This document shows positions 1 through 13,300 of a stretch of DNA of 64,000 nucleotides, piece after piece. The position numbers and the translations under genes were made by a program. Under the pieces are notes generated by a model. That model was not told where the DNA came from. It was given only the letters and a program-made list of their open reading frames with translations, and did no database searches. This DNA is from Prunella strophiata (taxonomy: Eukaryota; Chordata; Aves; Passeriformes; Prunellidae). Location: the NCBI GenBank assembly GCA_036583965.1, contig JAZBQD010000015.1, positions 18,914,310 through 18,978,309 of the forward strand, in the 5' to 3' direction. Numbering within the stretch: the stretch's first letter is position 1; the number at the start of each line of letters is the position of its first letter.

Positions 1-1117
1 GCAATGATCAGTTCTTTCATGCTGCTCTGTTTTAGCACTTTAGTATATTCAAAATACTCAAGTAATATGATTTGGAAATACACAGTTCAGCTTTTTAGAA
101 GTAACACAAATTGACATATATATATGGCAAAATTTTCCCCAATTTTATCCTCCAAAAATTCCAAATCATTCAAAATAAACTTCAGATAATCAGCTGCAAA
201 GTATAATCATCAAGTACAAAAGACAAAATATATTATTTACAGAAATCAGTTCCAACATTAAAGTCATGATATGTAAAATCCAATGGGGCAAACTTCCTAC
301 TGGTGTAAATGGGAATAGCTCCTTCTTCTTCACTCATGCCACCAGAGAATATATCAGCTCTTAGGAGGGCAGTAAACTGAATGAAAAAACCAGCCCCTAA
401 AACCCAATAAAATCTTGAATTATTCATATAAATAGACAAATTTCAGTGCTATAACAGGCATTACACAGTATGACAGGTCCTTCAATCTATTATGATGCAC
501 AATTTTTTTTATAAAACCTGATTCTGTTCTCAGAATGCAGCCTCTCATTTTAGCATATAGCAGAGTCCATAACTTTTTATTGATGATTCCCCTTTATGTG
601 GCCATTTGCTTTCTAGTTATCAGCAAATCCCAATAAACAAACACAGCCAAAAGTGCAAATATTTTTGCTTCATTATTTTATTGGGTTGCTGAAACAGATC
701 TATTGAAATAACTCCTGAAGGTCCAAGCTAGCATCTGACCCATCTCTTTCTCCTCCTCTCCCCATTCCTATCCACCACCATTTAAAATCCTCCTGCATTG
801 TCAGTGCAGGACAAACAGGGGAGGAGAGGCTATGTACAAGGTAGATTTTCAGACCAGAGTAATGTCCACTTTGTATTATATCTCATTTCCACTCTCCCTA
901 GGAGCATGCAACAGAAAATCCTCTCTTTTTATGTTGCTCAGTATCAGTGGCATTGGCTTCCAAAGTCCCTTTGTCTTCAATGCTAATGCTAGAAATTACT
1001 TTGGGGCTGATTTTAGCCACATAACAACCTGAAATTTCCTCACTTTGTGCAATTAAATGAAAGTGAGCCTCAGGCCAACGTTCTAGTTGCACAACAAGTA
1101 ATAAACATATTTCCTAT
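1..1117. other. Unique non-coding DNA, no gene seen
   Basis: AT-rich sequence with frequent stops in all frames. The short open frames here (under 90 codons) overlap one another on both strands and show no domain. A pyrimidine-rich patch at about 740-775 faces a purine-rich patch at about 818-830, a weak imperfect inverted arrangement. No repeat family recognised. Confidence 0.6.
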
Positions 1118-1205
1118 AATAAGGTCAAATTCTGACCTTGAAAAACCAGTTTTTCATATGACTTCAACTGAAACGGAGGGTAACCTGCAATTTAGACTTG
1201 AAGAA
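1118..1205. repeat. Possible relic of a palindromic MITE-like amniote repeat
   Basis: The stretch opens with AAGGTCAAATTCTGACCTT, itself nearly palindromic. About 20 bases later comes a TGACTTCAACTG-like core, then GGTAACCTGCAATTT. This order (CAAATTCTG end, TGACTTCAATGG-type core, complementary end) is what I recall of old palindromic non-autonomous DNA elements in turtles, crocodilians and birds. The match is short and diverged, so the call is an inference. It could also be unique sequence with a chance palindrome. Confidence 0.33.
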
Positions 1206-2384
1206 CCATTGCCAAACCACCAGGGTTTCACTGATGGCTCTTTCAGTAAATTGTTCTGTGTATTGAGCAAGTTCAGTTCTCCAAGGCTGGTGCATATGAC
1301 TAATGCTAAATAAAAGCCTTCACAGCATATACAGCAAGTATTACGTGCAATCTGAATAATGAAAGTATAAAACATCAGTATTTCAGACTGAAGTGAATAA
1401 CACTAGTAAATCCTCACTGCCCCTGCCCAAAAATTAAAGAAAATTACATGGGAAACCCACTATACAAACAAAAAACCCCAGCTGTCAACTGCTGCATTTT
1501 GTATACTTTCTACTGAAATGATTAATCCTCTGAGAATTCCTTTGTGAATTTTCTCTGAACTGAAGTGCATGATTCATGCACCTTGGCAATCCTATCCTGA
1601 ATCTGACATTTTGTTCCTGGAGTCACTCATACCACTTGCAGCATAATACCTAATAATATTCCTGGTAAAGGAGCAATATTTTTTATACACTTGTAAAAAT
1701 ATAAGTGATTAATTCTTTCCATTTGGACACTTTAAAAATAACCAAATAGCAGGACACTGAGGGACATGGATTCCAGAAGAGCCTGATGAAGGATGCTATC
1801 CTTCCCTGAGATGAGTGTGTTGGAGGACTGATAAACTCCCTGCAAACAGGAGATAACTGACAAACTTAGACCTTTCAGAGCTCTGCTGGCATCACAAGAC
1901 ATCATAATTCTTCAGAGACTAAGACTAATTAACAGAAAGAGATGAAGACCCAGGGCCCAGGTTTAATAGAAAGTTCAGAGCCACTTCGCTGAGTCTGAAC
2001 CCAAATGTCATCAGTGAAAGTCTTAAAAGCTGGTCTTGGCAAGAGTTATGGCACTGTTTTGAAGACATTTTCCTTCTCTTATAGTTTAATTTCTGTGTAA
2101 ATCCTGGTTAGCCAAGGTATTCTAGAAAGTGACAATAGGTCTGTCTCTTTAGCCTGACTGTTTTTGACAAAACCAAGGTTAACTTGAAGACAACATTGAG
2201 ATTTTATGAAAATCATGACTGCTTTGCTTAAGAGGAAGAAAATATGCAAGATTTGAAAGGACTGATAAGGATACCTCTTGGTAATCCCCTTGGTGGTAAG
2301 CATTTATTTATGTCAAGGGAAAACACCACACATGTAATAACTTCACAAAATTTCATCTCAGTATGAGTAGACTGAAACAATTTG
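1206..2384. other. Unique non-coding DNA
   Basis: No coding potential, RNA gene or recognised repeat. The section 1740-2060 is slightly less AT-rich but has no open frame of note. Confidence 0.55.
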
Positions 2385-2560
2385 CATAGAATCACAGAAT
2401 ATCTTGAGTTGAAGGGATCTATAAGGATCATTGAGTCCAACTGCTTCCTCAGATGGCTACCTAAAACTAAACTATATATGTTGCATAGCTAGCAACCTTT
2501 GCTATCTTGGTAGAAACTACATACTCTCCTCTTGGGGAGTTGTCTGATCTTCAGCAGAAG
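2385..2560 (-). mobile_element. CR1 LINE 3' fragment, minus strand
   Basis: Read on the plus strand it begins CATAGAATCACAGAATAT, followed by a GAGTTGAAGGGATC motif and AGGATCATTGAGTCCAACT. That is the reverse complement of the avian CR1 3' end: a conserved 3' UTR closing with ATTCTATG-type repeats and no poly(A) tail. The element's 3' terminus therefore lies at about 2385 and the copy is 5'-truncated, as is usual for CR1. Similarity fades after about 2475; a weak match to the upstream section, including CTTGGGGAG, continues to about 2560. It contains only the non-coding tail and is inert. Confidence 0.8.
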
Positions 2561-4693
2561 GTGGATCTGCTTCTCTAAGCTCATCTATTTATTTTTCTCA
2601 GGCCCAAACTACATGCACTCTGTTTGGCTTTCCCTGACAATTATTTCCCTATGAGGTGAAACTCAGATGTGACCTTGTGTGTTTCTGCTCTAAGATGAAA
2701 GGAAACTGTGTTGAAGTCCTATGACTGTGAACTTTGTATTTACAAGTGTATGTACACCTTCATGTCCTGCCACTGCCCATAGCACGTGTCACATTTGCAG
2801 TGTGATGCTATAAACCACCATGTCATAGGTCATGACAGAACTGTCACATCTGAGTCACTTCAAACTGAAAATAAAATTATGCTTTAAAGTGCATTTCAGA
2901 AGGATGCCTATGACCTGAAAATATCTGGAGCAAGCATTACATATCACATCTGGGGCAGTGGGCCTAGGTCAGTGTGGGATATATTTTTTTTCCTTCTGGT
3001 CTGTAGGTCAGGGACTGTTTCTACAGCACTGTAGATAGAGCCAGAAATTATGAAACACCAAAGCAAATCCATCTTGTCTTTTATTTAACTTGGCTATGTT
3101 CTTTAGCTTTAATGCAAGTAATCTTCAAGGAAGCCATTGGCATTGTCTGCATTAGCAGGGAACACAAGAGGACTGGAACTGCATCACCAGAAGGGTTTTG
3201 TCAGTCTCCATGTCCATGTTGTGTCTCAGGATGAGCCAGCTCCAGCCTTCCCTGGCCAGAATACCCCTTAGTGGCTGGATTAGTCCTTTTAGAACCTTGC
3301 CTAGATAGTTTCCTCCAAAGGAAATCCAGCCTTTTATGCTTTGAGATCTCCCTGCAATGTCAACCCTGGGCCTTGTCAGGGGATTCTCTTAAAAACTACA
3401 CTCACCAAATATGAGTGAAAAAATGCACCTATGGTAGGAGCCTCAGTAAAAAGGAAAAGAAACCAGACTGTGATGAAATGTGATCAGTTAAGCTTGGCTA
3501 ACAGTTAAGCCACAGTGTGGAAGAAAATAGGAGGAAAAAGAGTGTGGGATGAGATAAAGACAAGAAAATCACTTACCACTTATCGTCATGGGCAAAATGG
3601 GACTGGACTTGGTGAAAATAAATTTAGTTTACTGCCAATTAAAATATATTTGGCAAATAATCACTGCAGCTTTTGCCTTTGCTACTTTGGCCATGCTCAT
3701 TTTGAAAGGTAATGGTGATCCCTTTCCTGTGACATATAATTTCTTCCCATCCATATTTCAAGTCTTTCCAAGCAGACTATTGAAATGAATGAGGAAGAAA
3801 TGTATCTAGTTGTAATGATAGCTAATCTTATAGATGTGATCCAGGTGTCACAAACATTACTGATTAAAGCAGACATTAATACCATCTTTTTTTGTCACTT
3901 GCTTTTTGCTACCATGAATCACAAAGTTCTGAGGCTTCTCTCTCTCTGAATAAATGAACACTATACTGACTTTACCCCAGCTGTCTGAAAGACTCCAGAG
4001 ATATCAATAGGTATTTGTTCTTCATATCTGAGGTTTTAATCCTTCAACCTTTCTTATTCAATTTCTGTGTAAAACGGGTGAGATGGCCAAACTTGCAGCC
4101 TGTGGATTATAGCCAAGAGCATATCTTCTTCAACAAATGGAGTCCAGGAAATAGTATTTCTACAGAGCAGTATCTGAAGAAGAATGAAGAAACAAACAAA
4201 CACCAAAATAAAATCACTCAGAGGTAAGTTTAGGCAAGATGAAGGAAATATATTGAGAAAGAGGAAAACCACTAACAAAAAAATTGCACATTTCCAATGA
4301 ACAAAGTCAGTCACAGTTTCAGAAGCAATGAAATTTATAAATGCTCAAGTACATAAAAAAAATTTCCCTCTATTAATTTGTTATACACAGGTTATTATTA
4401 ACATTTACCAATTGTCCAGCACTGAGCAAGTGAACCATGCCCTCCTCACCTCCAGACTAAAAGATACAAAAATGTAGGTCATGCAGCCTGAAAGACCTTT
4501 CAAGTTAAACCAAAAAACTTTATTAGGAGGAATCTCTAGAAACTTTCCAAAGTCCATAAAGCTCCAAAGTGCAACAAAGTCCCAACCAACCTTGTTAAAC
4601 AGAAAAGAAATACCAGGTGGACTAAAGATCCTGGAACAGAGGTTTGACAAAAAATAAAACTAAAATCAGCAGCAGAAGCAGTCAAAAGATTTC

Positions 4694-4695
<2 letters not shown>
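2561..4695. other. Unique non-coding DNA
   Basis: AT-rich, no gene. The short open frames at 3515-3788 and 4015-4314 overlap on both strands and look like chance. A phrase near 4080-4140 faintly recalls a DNA-transposon end but is too short to call. Confidence 0.55.

Positions 4696-4737
<42 letters not shown>
4696..4737 (+). repeat. Poly(A) tract, 42 A
   Basis: An uninterrupted run of 42 A. An AATAAA lies at about 4652-4657, some 40 bases upstream, farther than a normal cleavage signal. No target-site duplication is visible around the run, so a retrocopy tail is possible but not supported; a simple homopolymer expansion is the plainer reading. Read in the other direction the tract gives a poly-Phe open frame that is spurious. 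Confidence 0.9.
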
Positions 4738-4738
<1 letters not shown>

Positions 4739-7700
4739 CAGGACCAGATGTTGTCCATATTTTTGGCTTCAGTATCTTGTATTTTTGCACCATGACCAAC
4801 TCAAAATTCCAGTGAGTTGTGTCAGGAGTAATCATTATGATGCAAGTCAGAGTAAGTGTTAATTATGGAAAACAAAACCACTGGCCATCAAGTATTTCCC
4901 AGCTCCTAAATAATCACATCTCTCAACTATTTGCAAACTGTAAACATTGATAGTATCAGAAAAGAATCTACTCCAGTGTGGTTACCAATGCAAATTTCAC
5001 ATGGGAATGAAAAGGATGCAAAAGGAAATATCAGTTCTTTTGGGGATTGGTTTCTGATTAACATGTAGAGTATAAAGACAGCCAAAACCAGAAAATCTCA
5101 GGACAATGTACAAAGACTATGAGGTCTTTGATTTTGTCCCTCATACATGAATAAAGAAAGTATTAAGAATGTATAGCACTACAATAACATAATTCTTGAA
5201 AATTTACATAAAACTATCTTGAAGACAGAGATCTACCCCTCCAAGATTGCAGCTTATACCCAGTCCATAACCCCTTGGGAAGTTTCTGGGAAGAACTTGT
5301 TATTATCCCAATTTTCAGAACTTACAACTTGTCATTATTCAGCCTTTAAAGGAAAACTTGAATGGAAATTCAATGCATCTTTCAAAACATTACTAATAAC
5401 CACCCCACATATAAATAATCTTACATGATTACTAATTCAGGTAAAATTATCTTAACCTCATGAAGATCATCGCGTCTTTCTAGAAATCACAGAGCTCAGA
5501 GAAGTTGCAACAAATTATTTACTTTTAATTACAGAAGAAACCATTGAACCGTTATGCCTCAGAGAAAACTCCCTCCTTAAACTCAAAATTAGCAGAAGCA
5601 GCCTCTCTTCAAGACAACAAGTGCCATGCCCTATTTTGAATACACGTTGAAGGGACTTCTAGTAGAACTGAAGCTATTGAAGAATAACCAAGAAAATTAC
5701 TTACTCCATAAAGAGTATTACATCTAAAACCAGACACTGAGATATTAAATATACCTAGAAGGAAAGCTGGAAGAAGTCTGAAAAACTTCTGTCTAGAGAG
5801 TTGTTTCTGAGACAAGCTTTAAAGTTATCGGCTAAGGGAGCAATTGTGGAAACACAGGGAGGAAATCCAATCGTGGAAAGAAAATCAGTTTTAGAGGCAG
5901 AAGGCCCTGATATAGGAAATGTGTGAAGAGACATTAAAATGTCAATAAAGGCTCTTCTGGGTGAGATAGCTCAGCTAAAATCATTCACTGCAGTCGTGGC
6001 TGCAGTTGCACACTGCCTCTTGACACACAAAAGGAGGAGGGATAGCACACGTGAAAGGCTATAAAACATAATGCCATAATACATTTGGCACAGTGTGTAA
6101 ACCACAGATAGCATCAACATTGCCCTTCACTATGATCTGTGTGGCCAATATTCTTCTCCTAGACATCACAAACAATGAGATCAGAAGCCTGATCTACTGG
6201 CAGATGAAAGAAAAAAGGGAAGAACCTTTGGGATCTTATATCTGGATAGATCAGTAAAAGGCAGAAAAACAGATTCCAGAGACTTCAAGATCATCATCAC
6301 TATTAACAACACTGCCTGCCCATCAGCTTAACATATGACAGAAAGGGAAGTACATTTCCAATATTTCATCACTACCACTTTGAATATAAGCCTTCAGGAG
6401 AGCACTGAAAAAGACAGGAAGGAGAATGATCAGAGTAATGATTTTTACAACTTCTATGGCTCAGCCTAAAATCCCTGGGCAACCTCTTAACAACTTGAAC
6501 AATGATATGAACAATTTCTATCAGATACTAGTGTTCCTGGAAACGTGGCTATTTCTTTCCCTGACATCTCTGACATGTTTCCTAAAGATCTTGGGGTTTA
6601 GCTGGAGGTGAAACCAATTGTCAATTCATAAACAATTACACCAGTACATTAGAATGTGATATGAAAAATAACAACAACAAAAAAAAAAGTTGGCAATTTT
6701 ATTTTTCCAGGAAGCTAGAGGATAAACAAGACCGTATTACAAGGATAAAGTAATCACATAAACCCAGAGTGGTAATTGCAGGTTCTGCAGCATAGTTTTC
6801 AAAGCTAAGAACTTCTTCCTTACACACACACAAAAAAAAAAAAAAAAAAAGGCTAAATTCCTATCTGTTCTCTGTTGGCAGAAATATACTGCTCTCAACC
6901 ATGATCTGTGAGTTAAGAAGGGTGTAAAGCTGAATGCAACTTCATACAACACAAGAATAGCTTCCATCATGTGATAGAAGAGGGTGGACTAAGCCAGGAC
7001 AAGGTGGAATGAGTTGCTCTGAATATTAGTTACTTAAAAAACCAAAGAAATTTCTGATTTTTGAGCTGCTTAGAATAGTGAAAAAAAAAATAGTCTATGA
7101 AAAAGACTGTAAATGGTCAATACAAAGCACTAACAAAATGCTGCCTTATCCTTTGGGTTTGACTGCTGTGTTCTGTTGCTGTCACAGTGGTGAAACTCAT
7201 TTGCCCACTGGGCATATGTTGTCACATGCCACATTTCTAGTAAACAACTATTAAAGAGCTTTCAATGAAAAGCAATCTTAATCTTTGTTTCACAGGGGGA
7301 AAAATATGCTTCTTTATAGACAGAAAAATGGGATGGACTTCAGCAGTTGGTCTGGCCTTGCACAGACAGGATCTGGCACATGGAGCTGGGATGCAGCAAT
7401 GTTAGTGTGGAGTGCAGCATGGGAAATCAAATGTGACCTCTTGTCCCTGTTCCTGCTTTTTCCAATTTTATATCATAGCACTCAGATCCTTCAGTTTGTA
7501 TCTTCTAGAGCTGTTTCAGTGCCAGCACTCTTAGAGTATGCCATTGCTAGAGTGAATTCTGTATAACACAAGCAGTGATCTCAGCAGTACACTGTATTTG
7601 ATCAATTGTGGCTACTAGTTCTCATTTCTCTTCTCCAGCATCATTATCAGATGGTTCTGTCTCCTATACAACTTGAGAAGAAATTATTTCATCAAAAAAA

Positions 7701-10260
7701 AAATAATACAGTTGGTTGTGGTTCTGTATCTTCCTACATGCTGTTTAGCTGTTGCAGACAGAGTTGAAGCTGTTCACATCCACTGAGGCACACACACACC
7801 TGGGTGAGAGCACAGGATGGCATGAAGCAGCTGACTGTGAGCCTCCTGTGAGAGAAATGACCCAGTAGAGTAGCATAAAATGGTATAAGCTGCAGGCATC
7901 CTTTCTGGACCATGCAGTGAGGAATCAATATGGATTCAACACTCATTGAATCATTATTTTATGGTTAAATAAACTTGCAGTAAAGAAAGCAGCTATTTTA
8001 TAACCATTGATATGTATGAGCTGTAATTAAAAAACTTTTTATCATCTTTTTCAATTTAAGTAATACGTAGAAGTGAGGTGCTGTGGTAAAATTTCCTTTT
8101 ATTAAAGCTTCATTATTTTTTTCCTGATCATATTCCATGCAGTGTTATTATAAATAATTAAAATTAAGTGGGAAAAAAACCCCAAACCAACACATCTTGA
8201 AACACAGCTTTTTGGTCTTCAAGTTGTGATTTTTTTCTTTTGCCTTTTTACTCACATTCAAAACTCACTAAGTTATAATGAGTCTCCAATGTCCATGGTA
8301 CAAATCAAAACACTTCCTCTGTATTGCTGAACATTAATTCTCTTTCAATCTAACAGGTTTTACATATGATAAGTAATAGTTTCTGCTTAGCATAGTAAGT
8401 AGGACATACCAATATCAAGCAGGATATTGATGTTATTAACTTCAGTTGTCTGGAAACTGTTGTCTACCTTGAGGGCTCTGATAGAAGAGGAACAATGTTT
8501 AAAAACTCAACAGCAGAAGGAAAATCTGCTTTGCATCTGAGATTTGAATAGCCAACCTAAGGCCAGCCAGAGCACCTGATCCACACACAACTTTACTACT
8601 GATCCTCTACTGAGTCCTGTACAGCTTTGAAGGCTGCAGCGTTTCAGGAGCTGGTTAATATGTAGCATGAGATGTTTCTTAAGGGCAGAAATATTTTGCA
8701 GAAATTTGGGCAAATAGCTGGGGGGCAGAAACAAACTCAGTCAAACATTTTAATGTTCTACAGTAGAGTTTATCAGAGCTTATGCTTGCCATCTAGGCTC
8801 CCTCTGCAGACAGTGGACCAATGTTCTTCATCACAGTGTGATAAATCACTCTCTGGAATTTCCTCTCTCCTTACTGACCACAGAAGTCTGCCTGACTAGC
8901 TTAGTTTATATTTCTAACTCTTATATAGCCAGTTTTGAGTACAATGAATCCCACCTCAAGTTCTTTATAGCTGTCATCACACTGACCTTCTTTGATTTGA
9001 TGCATCACTGTGTTTCTTTTCTTGGTGCGTAATGTTTGCTGTGTTTTAACTTGTACCTTTCACCATTTTAAAATTTTGGTAAACTTGATAAGAGACATAA
9101 AAATCTTAGAAGCCTGACTGCAACACAAGTTTATTTGTTCAATTGTTAGAATTCATATAAAACTCTATGCCTATCAGATTTTCTTAACTCCATTTTGAAC
9201 ATGGCAAAGGGTAAAAAATCCTGATTTCAAAGCAGGAAACACTTTTATAAATGAAAAGCACAACAAGCAAGAAAATTAAGACATACAGTTTCATAGTCTA
9301 AACAGTGCATCTTATTGAACATATTTTATTTTCTGGAAAGGACTTCATCCTGGGTTTGTCTCCCATTTATATTTGGTGGGTTTTTCTTGTTGCAAAGTGC
9401 TAGCTAGAGCTTTTCTAAAATGCCTTATTTTCTATTTTCTCTTTTTATTTGAAAGACCTGAATTTGAGAAGGATATTTTTTTCATTTGTTTTTCATTTAA
9501 GACAATAGAATATTCCAAAGATTCTTCAAGGCTGAATCTTACAGATAAACAGCTAAACACAGTGAGAGTTTTGACTAATATTACATGCCTGGCTAATTCT
9601 TCATTCAAGTAGTAACTGGATTGCAGTTTCAAGTATTTGCCACAGTAGTGTGGGTTTTGGGTTTTTAGTTAGTTTGTTTGTTGGGTCGTTGTTGTTGTTT
9701 GGTGTTTTGTTTTGTTTTTAAATAGTGCAAAAGCTTCTTGTGTCTGTAATGATTTACTGGCAACTTGATTTTCTAAAATATTTGCTGACTATGTACAGTA
9801 CAATTAAATATGTTTATAGTCAATTGTAGAGACTGTGTGTGACTTCATTGCACCTGTGACAAACAGGGCTTTTATAATTCTTTAGCTCATTCTCCTTTTA
9901 GTCCTTGGCAGCTTTAAGGCTTCTGCTATTACAACAGAACTTCAGTTTTTCTGAAGCCTTCAGTGTCCCATGATGTTGACTTTTTAAAACATTGTCTCTC
10001 TGGAAGGCAGCAGAAGCACCTGTCATTTGCATGGTCATGCTTTCACCATGGTTTCCACTTCTTTTCTGTGTTGGAGTCAGATTTGAAGAAGTTTTGATTC
10101 AAAGGATCTGCTTAACCATCTTGTGACTCTCCCTATTCTGGTATTAATGCTGGCATTCACAACACTTTATAGCAAGAATTTGCTTGAAGTTCTTTCATTA
10201 ACATCTGATTAGTTTCAAGTACAATAAAATGCTGCTGGCTCATGCTTAAAACTTCCAATA
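4738..10260. other. Unique non-coding DNA with small simple repeats
   Basis: No gene recognised over about 5.5 kb. Visible simple sequence: an (AC)n stub running into an A run at about 6823-6850, A runs at about 6679 and 7081, and a T/G-rich stretch at about 9655-9720 with repeated GTTTT and GTT units. The short open frames in this span are all below 95 codons, overlap on opposite strands and carry no motif. The stretch 5840-6460 is relatively purine-rich with no recognisable origin. Confidence 0.55.
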
Positions 10261-10261
10261 A

Positions 10262-10365
10262 AATGAATTCCTTATTCCCTTTCCCCTAATTCTATCTCTA
10301 TTTTCCCTCTATTTCCCACTACTCTATCTCTATTTTCCCTCTTCTCTTCCCCCCAGTCCCCTAAT
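10262..10365. repeat. Pyrimidine-rich tract with a 32 bp tandem duplication
   Basis: A C/T-rich strand in which TCTATCTCTATTTTCCCTCT occurs at 10291-10310 and again at 10323-10342, a period of 32 bp. The surrounding bases are also mostly pyrimidine (TTCCCT, CTTCTCTTCC). This looks like a minisatellite seed formed by local duplication. Confidence 0.8.
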
Positions 10366-13300
10366 TTTTACTTCTGAATGAACAACCATATTCATGTGCA
10401 CAGGTGCAGTCTCCCCATGAATAGTACCCTACCCCTGTTTTGGGTTTTGACAGATTTCTGCCTGTTTGGTGGCTCTGTCAGCATTGCAGCTCCAGTCAGA
10501 CTTGCTCTTCACTGGAATCCTAATGGGCAATTTGAGGTTCATGATGAGAGTAAGACAAACAGGCAAATGGCTGCAAGCACGCAGGCTTGAAGGGGTTTCA
10601 TTGCCAGCTCATTATAGCTCCACTAATGAGATTTTCATCCAATTTGTGGGATAGCAGAGCTCAACTCAAAAGAGGGACAGAGCTACCAATACAGTAGGAT
10701 TAGTATGCCTTATTAAAAAAAATAACCTTTGTTAAATCAGGACTCAGTGTTTAGGGCAGTGACCTTATACACTGGCACAATACAAAAACAATTGCTGGAT
10801 TATTTACATTACATTCATCAGCTTGGCATAATTGCTGGAGTGATGTAAAACTCATACAATTCACTTAGGCAATAGCAAATAAATACTTTATGTACAATGT
10901 GGAGTAAGGTACAGTTAGTAAGGTTTTGCTAGCAAGTAAAAATAACTGCTGTTTGTAAAACTGCTTTTACAATGAATCTTGGGATGCATAAAGAAAATGG
11001 TAAAAAGAAAAAGAGATCCTGTGACACTAAAATAGAAAACTGTAAGGAAATATAAAGGCATTCCCCAATTCTGTGAAAGAAGTGAAATTCAAAAAGAAGT
11101 GAGGAGATTCTAGAAATTTAGGAGAAGTTTATTTTTAATTTACCCAGAGATCTGCTATTTTTCCTACATGATAACTAACCTTCAAGTCCAAATGAATTAG
11201 TATTTGTTACTTGTTTAGGTATAATGATTCTCTTGATTAACCCAATCCCTATGTAAACCCCCTTGAAACACAGACCTACCTCTTTAAATTCTAAACTCAG
11301 AAACAAAAGGTGTTCACTTCATTACTCAAGTATGAAAACATTATACATTTCAATAGGCCTTTTATAAGGGCAGTGATGGCATGTAGCCTCACTGAAAATA
11401 GTTACAGATTTGTCTCATATCTACCTGAACAAGATCTTAGTTCCCCAAACTGTATTGCCTTTGCCATTACCACAATGGATGTGATGTAGGTCTCTGTGTT
11501 CTGATGGCCTCACTATCCTGGACTTCAGCAAGTAGCAAGAAATATTCAAACTAAAACTAACATTTGTCCTCTCTGAACATTGCTCTGTCTCCATGGAGGC
11601 AGATATTTCTGTCTAAATCCACGTGATTTTTTTTTTTTTAACTGCAAAGCACTGTAACAGGATTTTTTTTCACAGTAGCAAAACCTCAGTTGTGTAACCA
11701 AATGGAGTCAGTCTGGTTTAATCAGGCTATCAATCACCCTGCAGAAACTAGAGGGGAGGCAAATAATTTTTTCCATCCCCTGCAAGGCACAGAATACACC
11801 ATCAAAATTTCTCAGTGTTGCAGTGGATCAAATTTGGCATGGGACTTATACCAGAAGGTAGAAATATCAGGCTCTGCTAACTTAGAACACTGCAAGTAAT
11901 TTTAAAGCCATACTGGGAAAAAGAAAAGCTACATTTAGGAACCTTCTTAAAAATGATAGAGGGTAGAAAGATCATTAGAAGATGCTATGAGGCTGCTAAC
12001 CACTTATCAGGCAATATTTATTGCAACAGGCTGGAGGTTCAAAGCATCTGCAGGTCTTGTGAGGCAGGTTCTCAAAGTGGCACACACATGCATCAGTCTG
12101 TCAGTTTTCACTCTGCACACCACCAGGACCAGCTGAAGTGTCCTGGTAGGCACCAGAGTCAGCAAGGAGCCCTGCCTGCTATGGACTCGGGGCAGGAGAG
12201 CTGAGCAGGGCTGCCCTGAGCTGTGCTCCCATGTACAAACCACGGTCTGCTCTGCAGTGACAGCTTCATCTCAGGAGCCTTTAGAGCTGAGCATGCCACA
12301 CCAGAGATCAGAAACAGCAGAAATGGAAGGCTTTATTAAAATGCCAGTGTTCTCAAGTACTCTATTGACACAAACTGAAACGATTCAACATTGGTGTCTA
12401 AAATAAAATAGTTTAACTGCAGACAAATCTTGCAGGAGCTGCTTGTGTCATTAGCCTTTTCCTCAGGGCAAACCACTACCTCGTTGTTTAACCCACAGAT
12501 ATAATGGGAGATACTGAATATCATAACTTGTCTATTTTAAAGCCTCATTATTTGTATTTCTACCCTGGTGTGGAGGGGGTGTCAGCTTGCCCAAGTCAGA
12601 TATTGATATGTTCTGGCATAATGATGCTCAAAGGAAATTGGAGGAATGTGCTGTTTCTTCAGGAGTCTGCAAGTAGCTCTAACATTTTTGTACAGATAAA
12701 TGCAACAGTTTTATAGTTTGATGAGGAAAGAAACCACCACAATCTGCTTTGGCAGCATGTTCACTGTGATTTCTGCAGTGTGTGAACACAGCAAGGAGAG
12801 TGACAGGGTTTGGGGAATTTCTCAGCCAAGCAGCATAAATCAGAAACAAGTTCAGCTCTCGGGAAAATTTCTCTGTCTTTAATTATAATTTCCTTGTATA
12901 TTTGTAAAATCTACTTGTTTTAGGGCAAGTGTTAAAATATACCTGAGGTTTTTTGAAGTTAGTTCTTTCTCATGTATTTATTAATTGTTTTTCATCACAA
13001 CATAAATGAGATGAGAGCTCTGGCATGTTCCTTGTGGAGTCTAAAGAGAAGCTGAGTGATTTGTGTACATCTTGCTTTGGAATTGAGGTCTAAGTATTCT
13101 CATGATAAAAATATTCAGACCTGGAAATCCTCCTCATTCTGCAGCATTTCAGAATATTTCCCACCAAGTACTTATTCCCGTAGATATTTCAGGAGTTCAA
13201 CTGGATTAATAGTCTCAAAACTCTTTTGGATCAATGCACATCAAACACCACTGCTATCCTGTTTTTCAATAATACACTACGGAAGGAAGCCTTACAGAAC

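Noticed and set aside
4078..4145. Phrase resembling an hAT-type transposon end
   Set aside because: Only a short partial resemblance, with no inverted repeats or 8 bp target duplication.
4536..4835. 99-codon minus-strand frame with a poly-Phe block
   Set aside because: The Phe run is the complement of the 42 A tract; nothing else supports coding.
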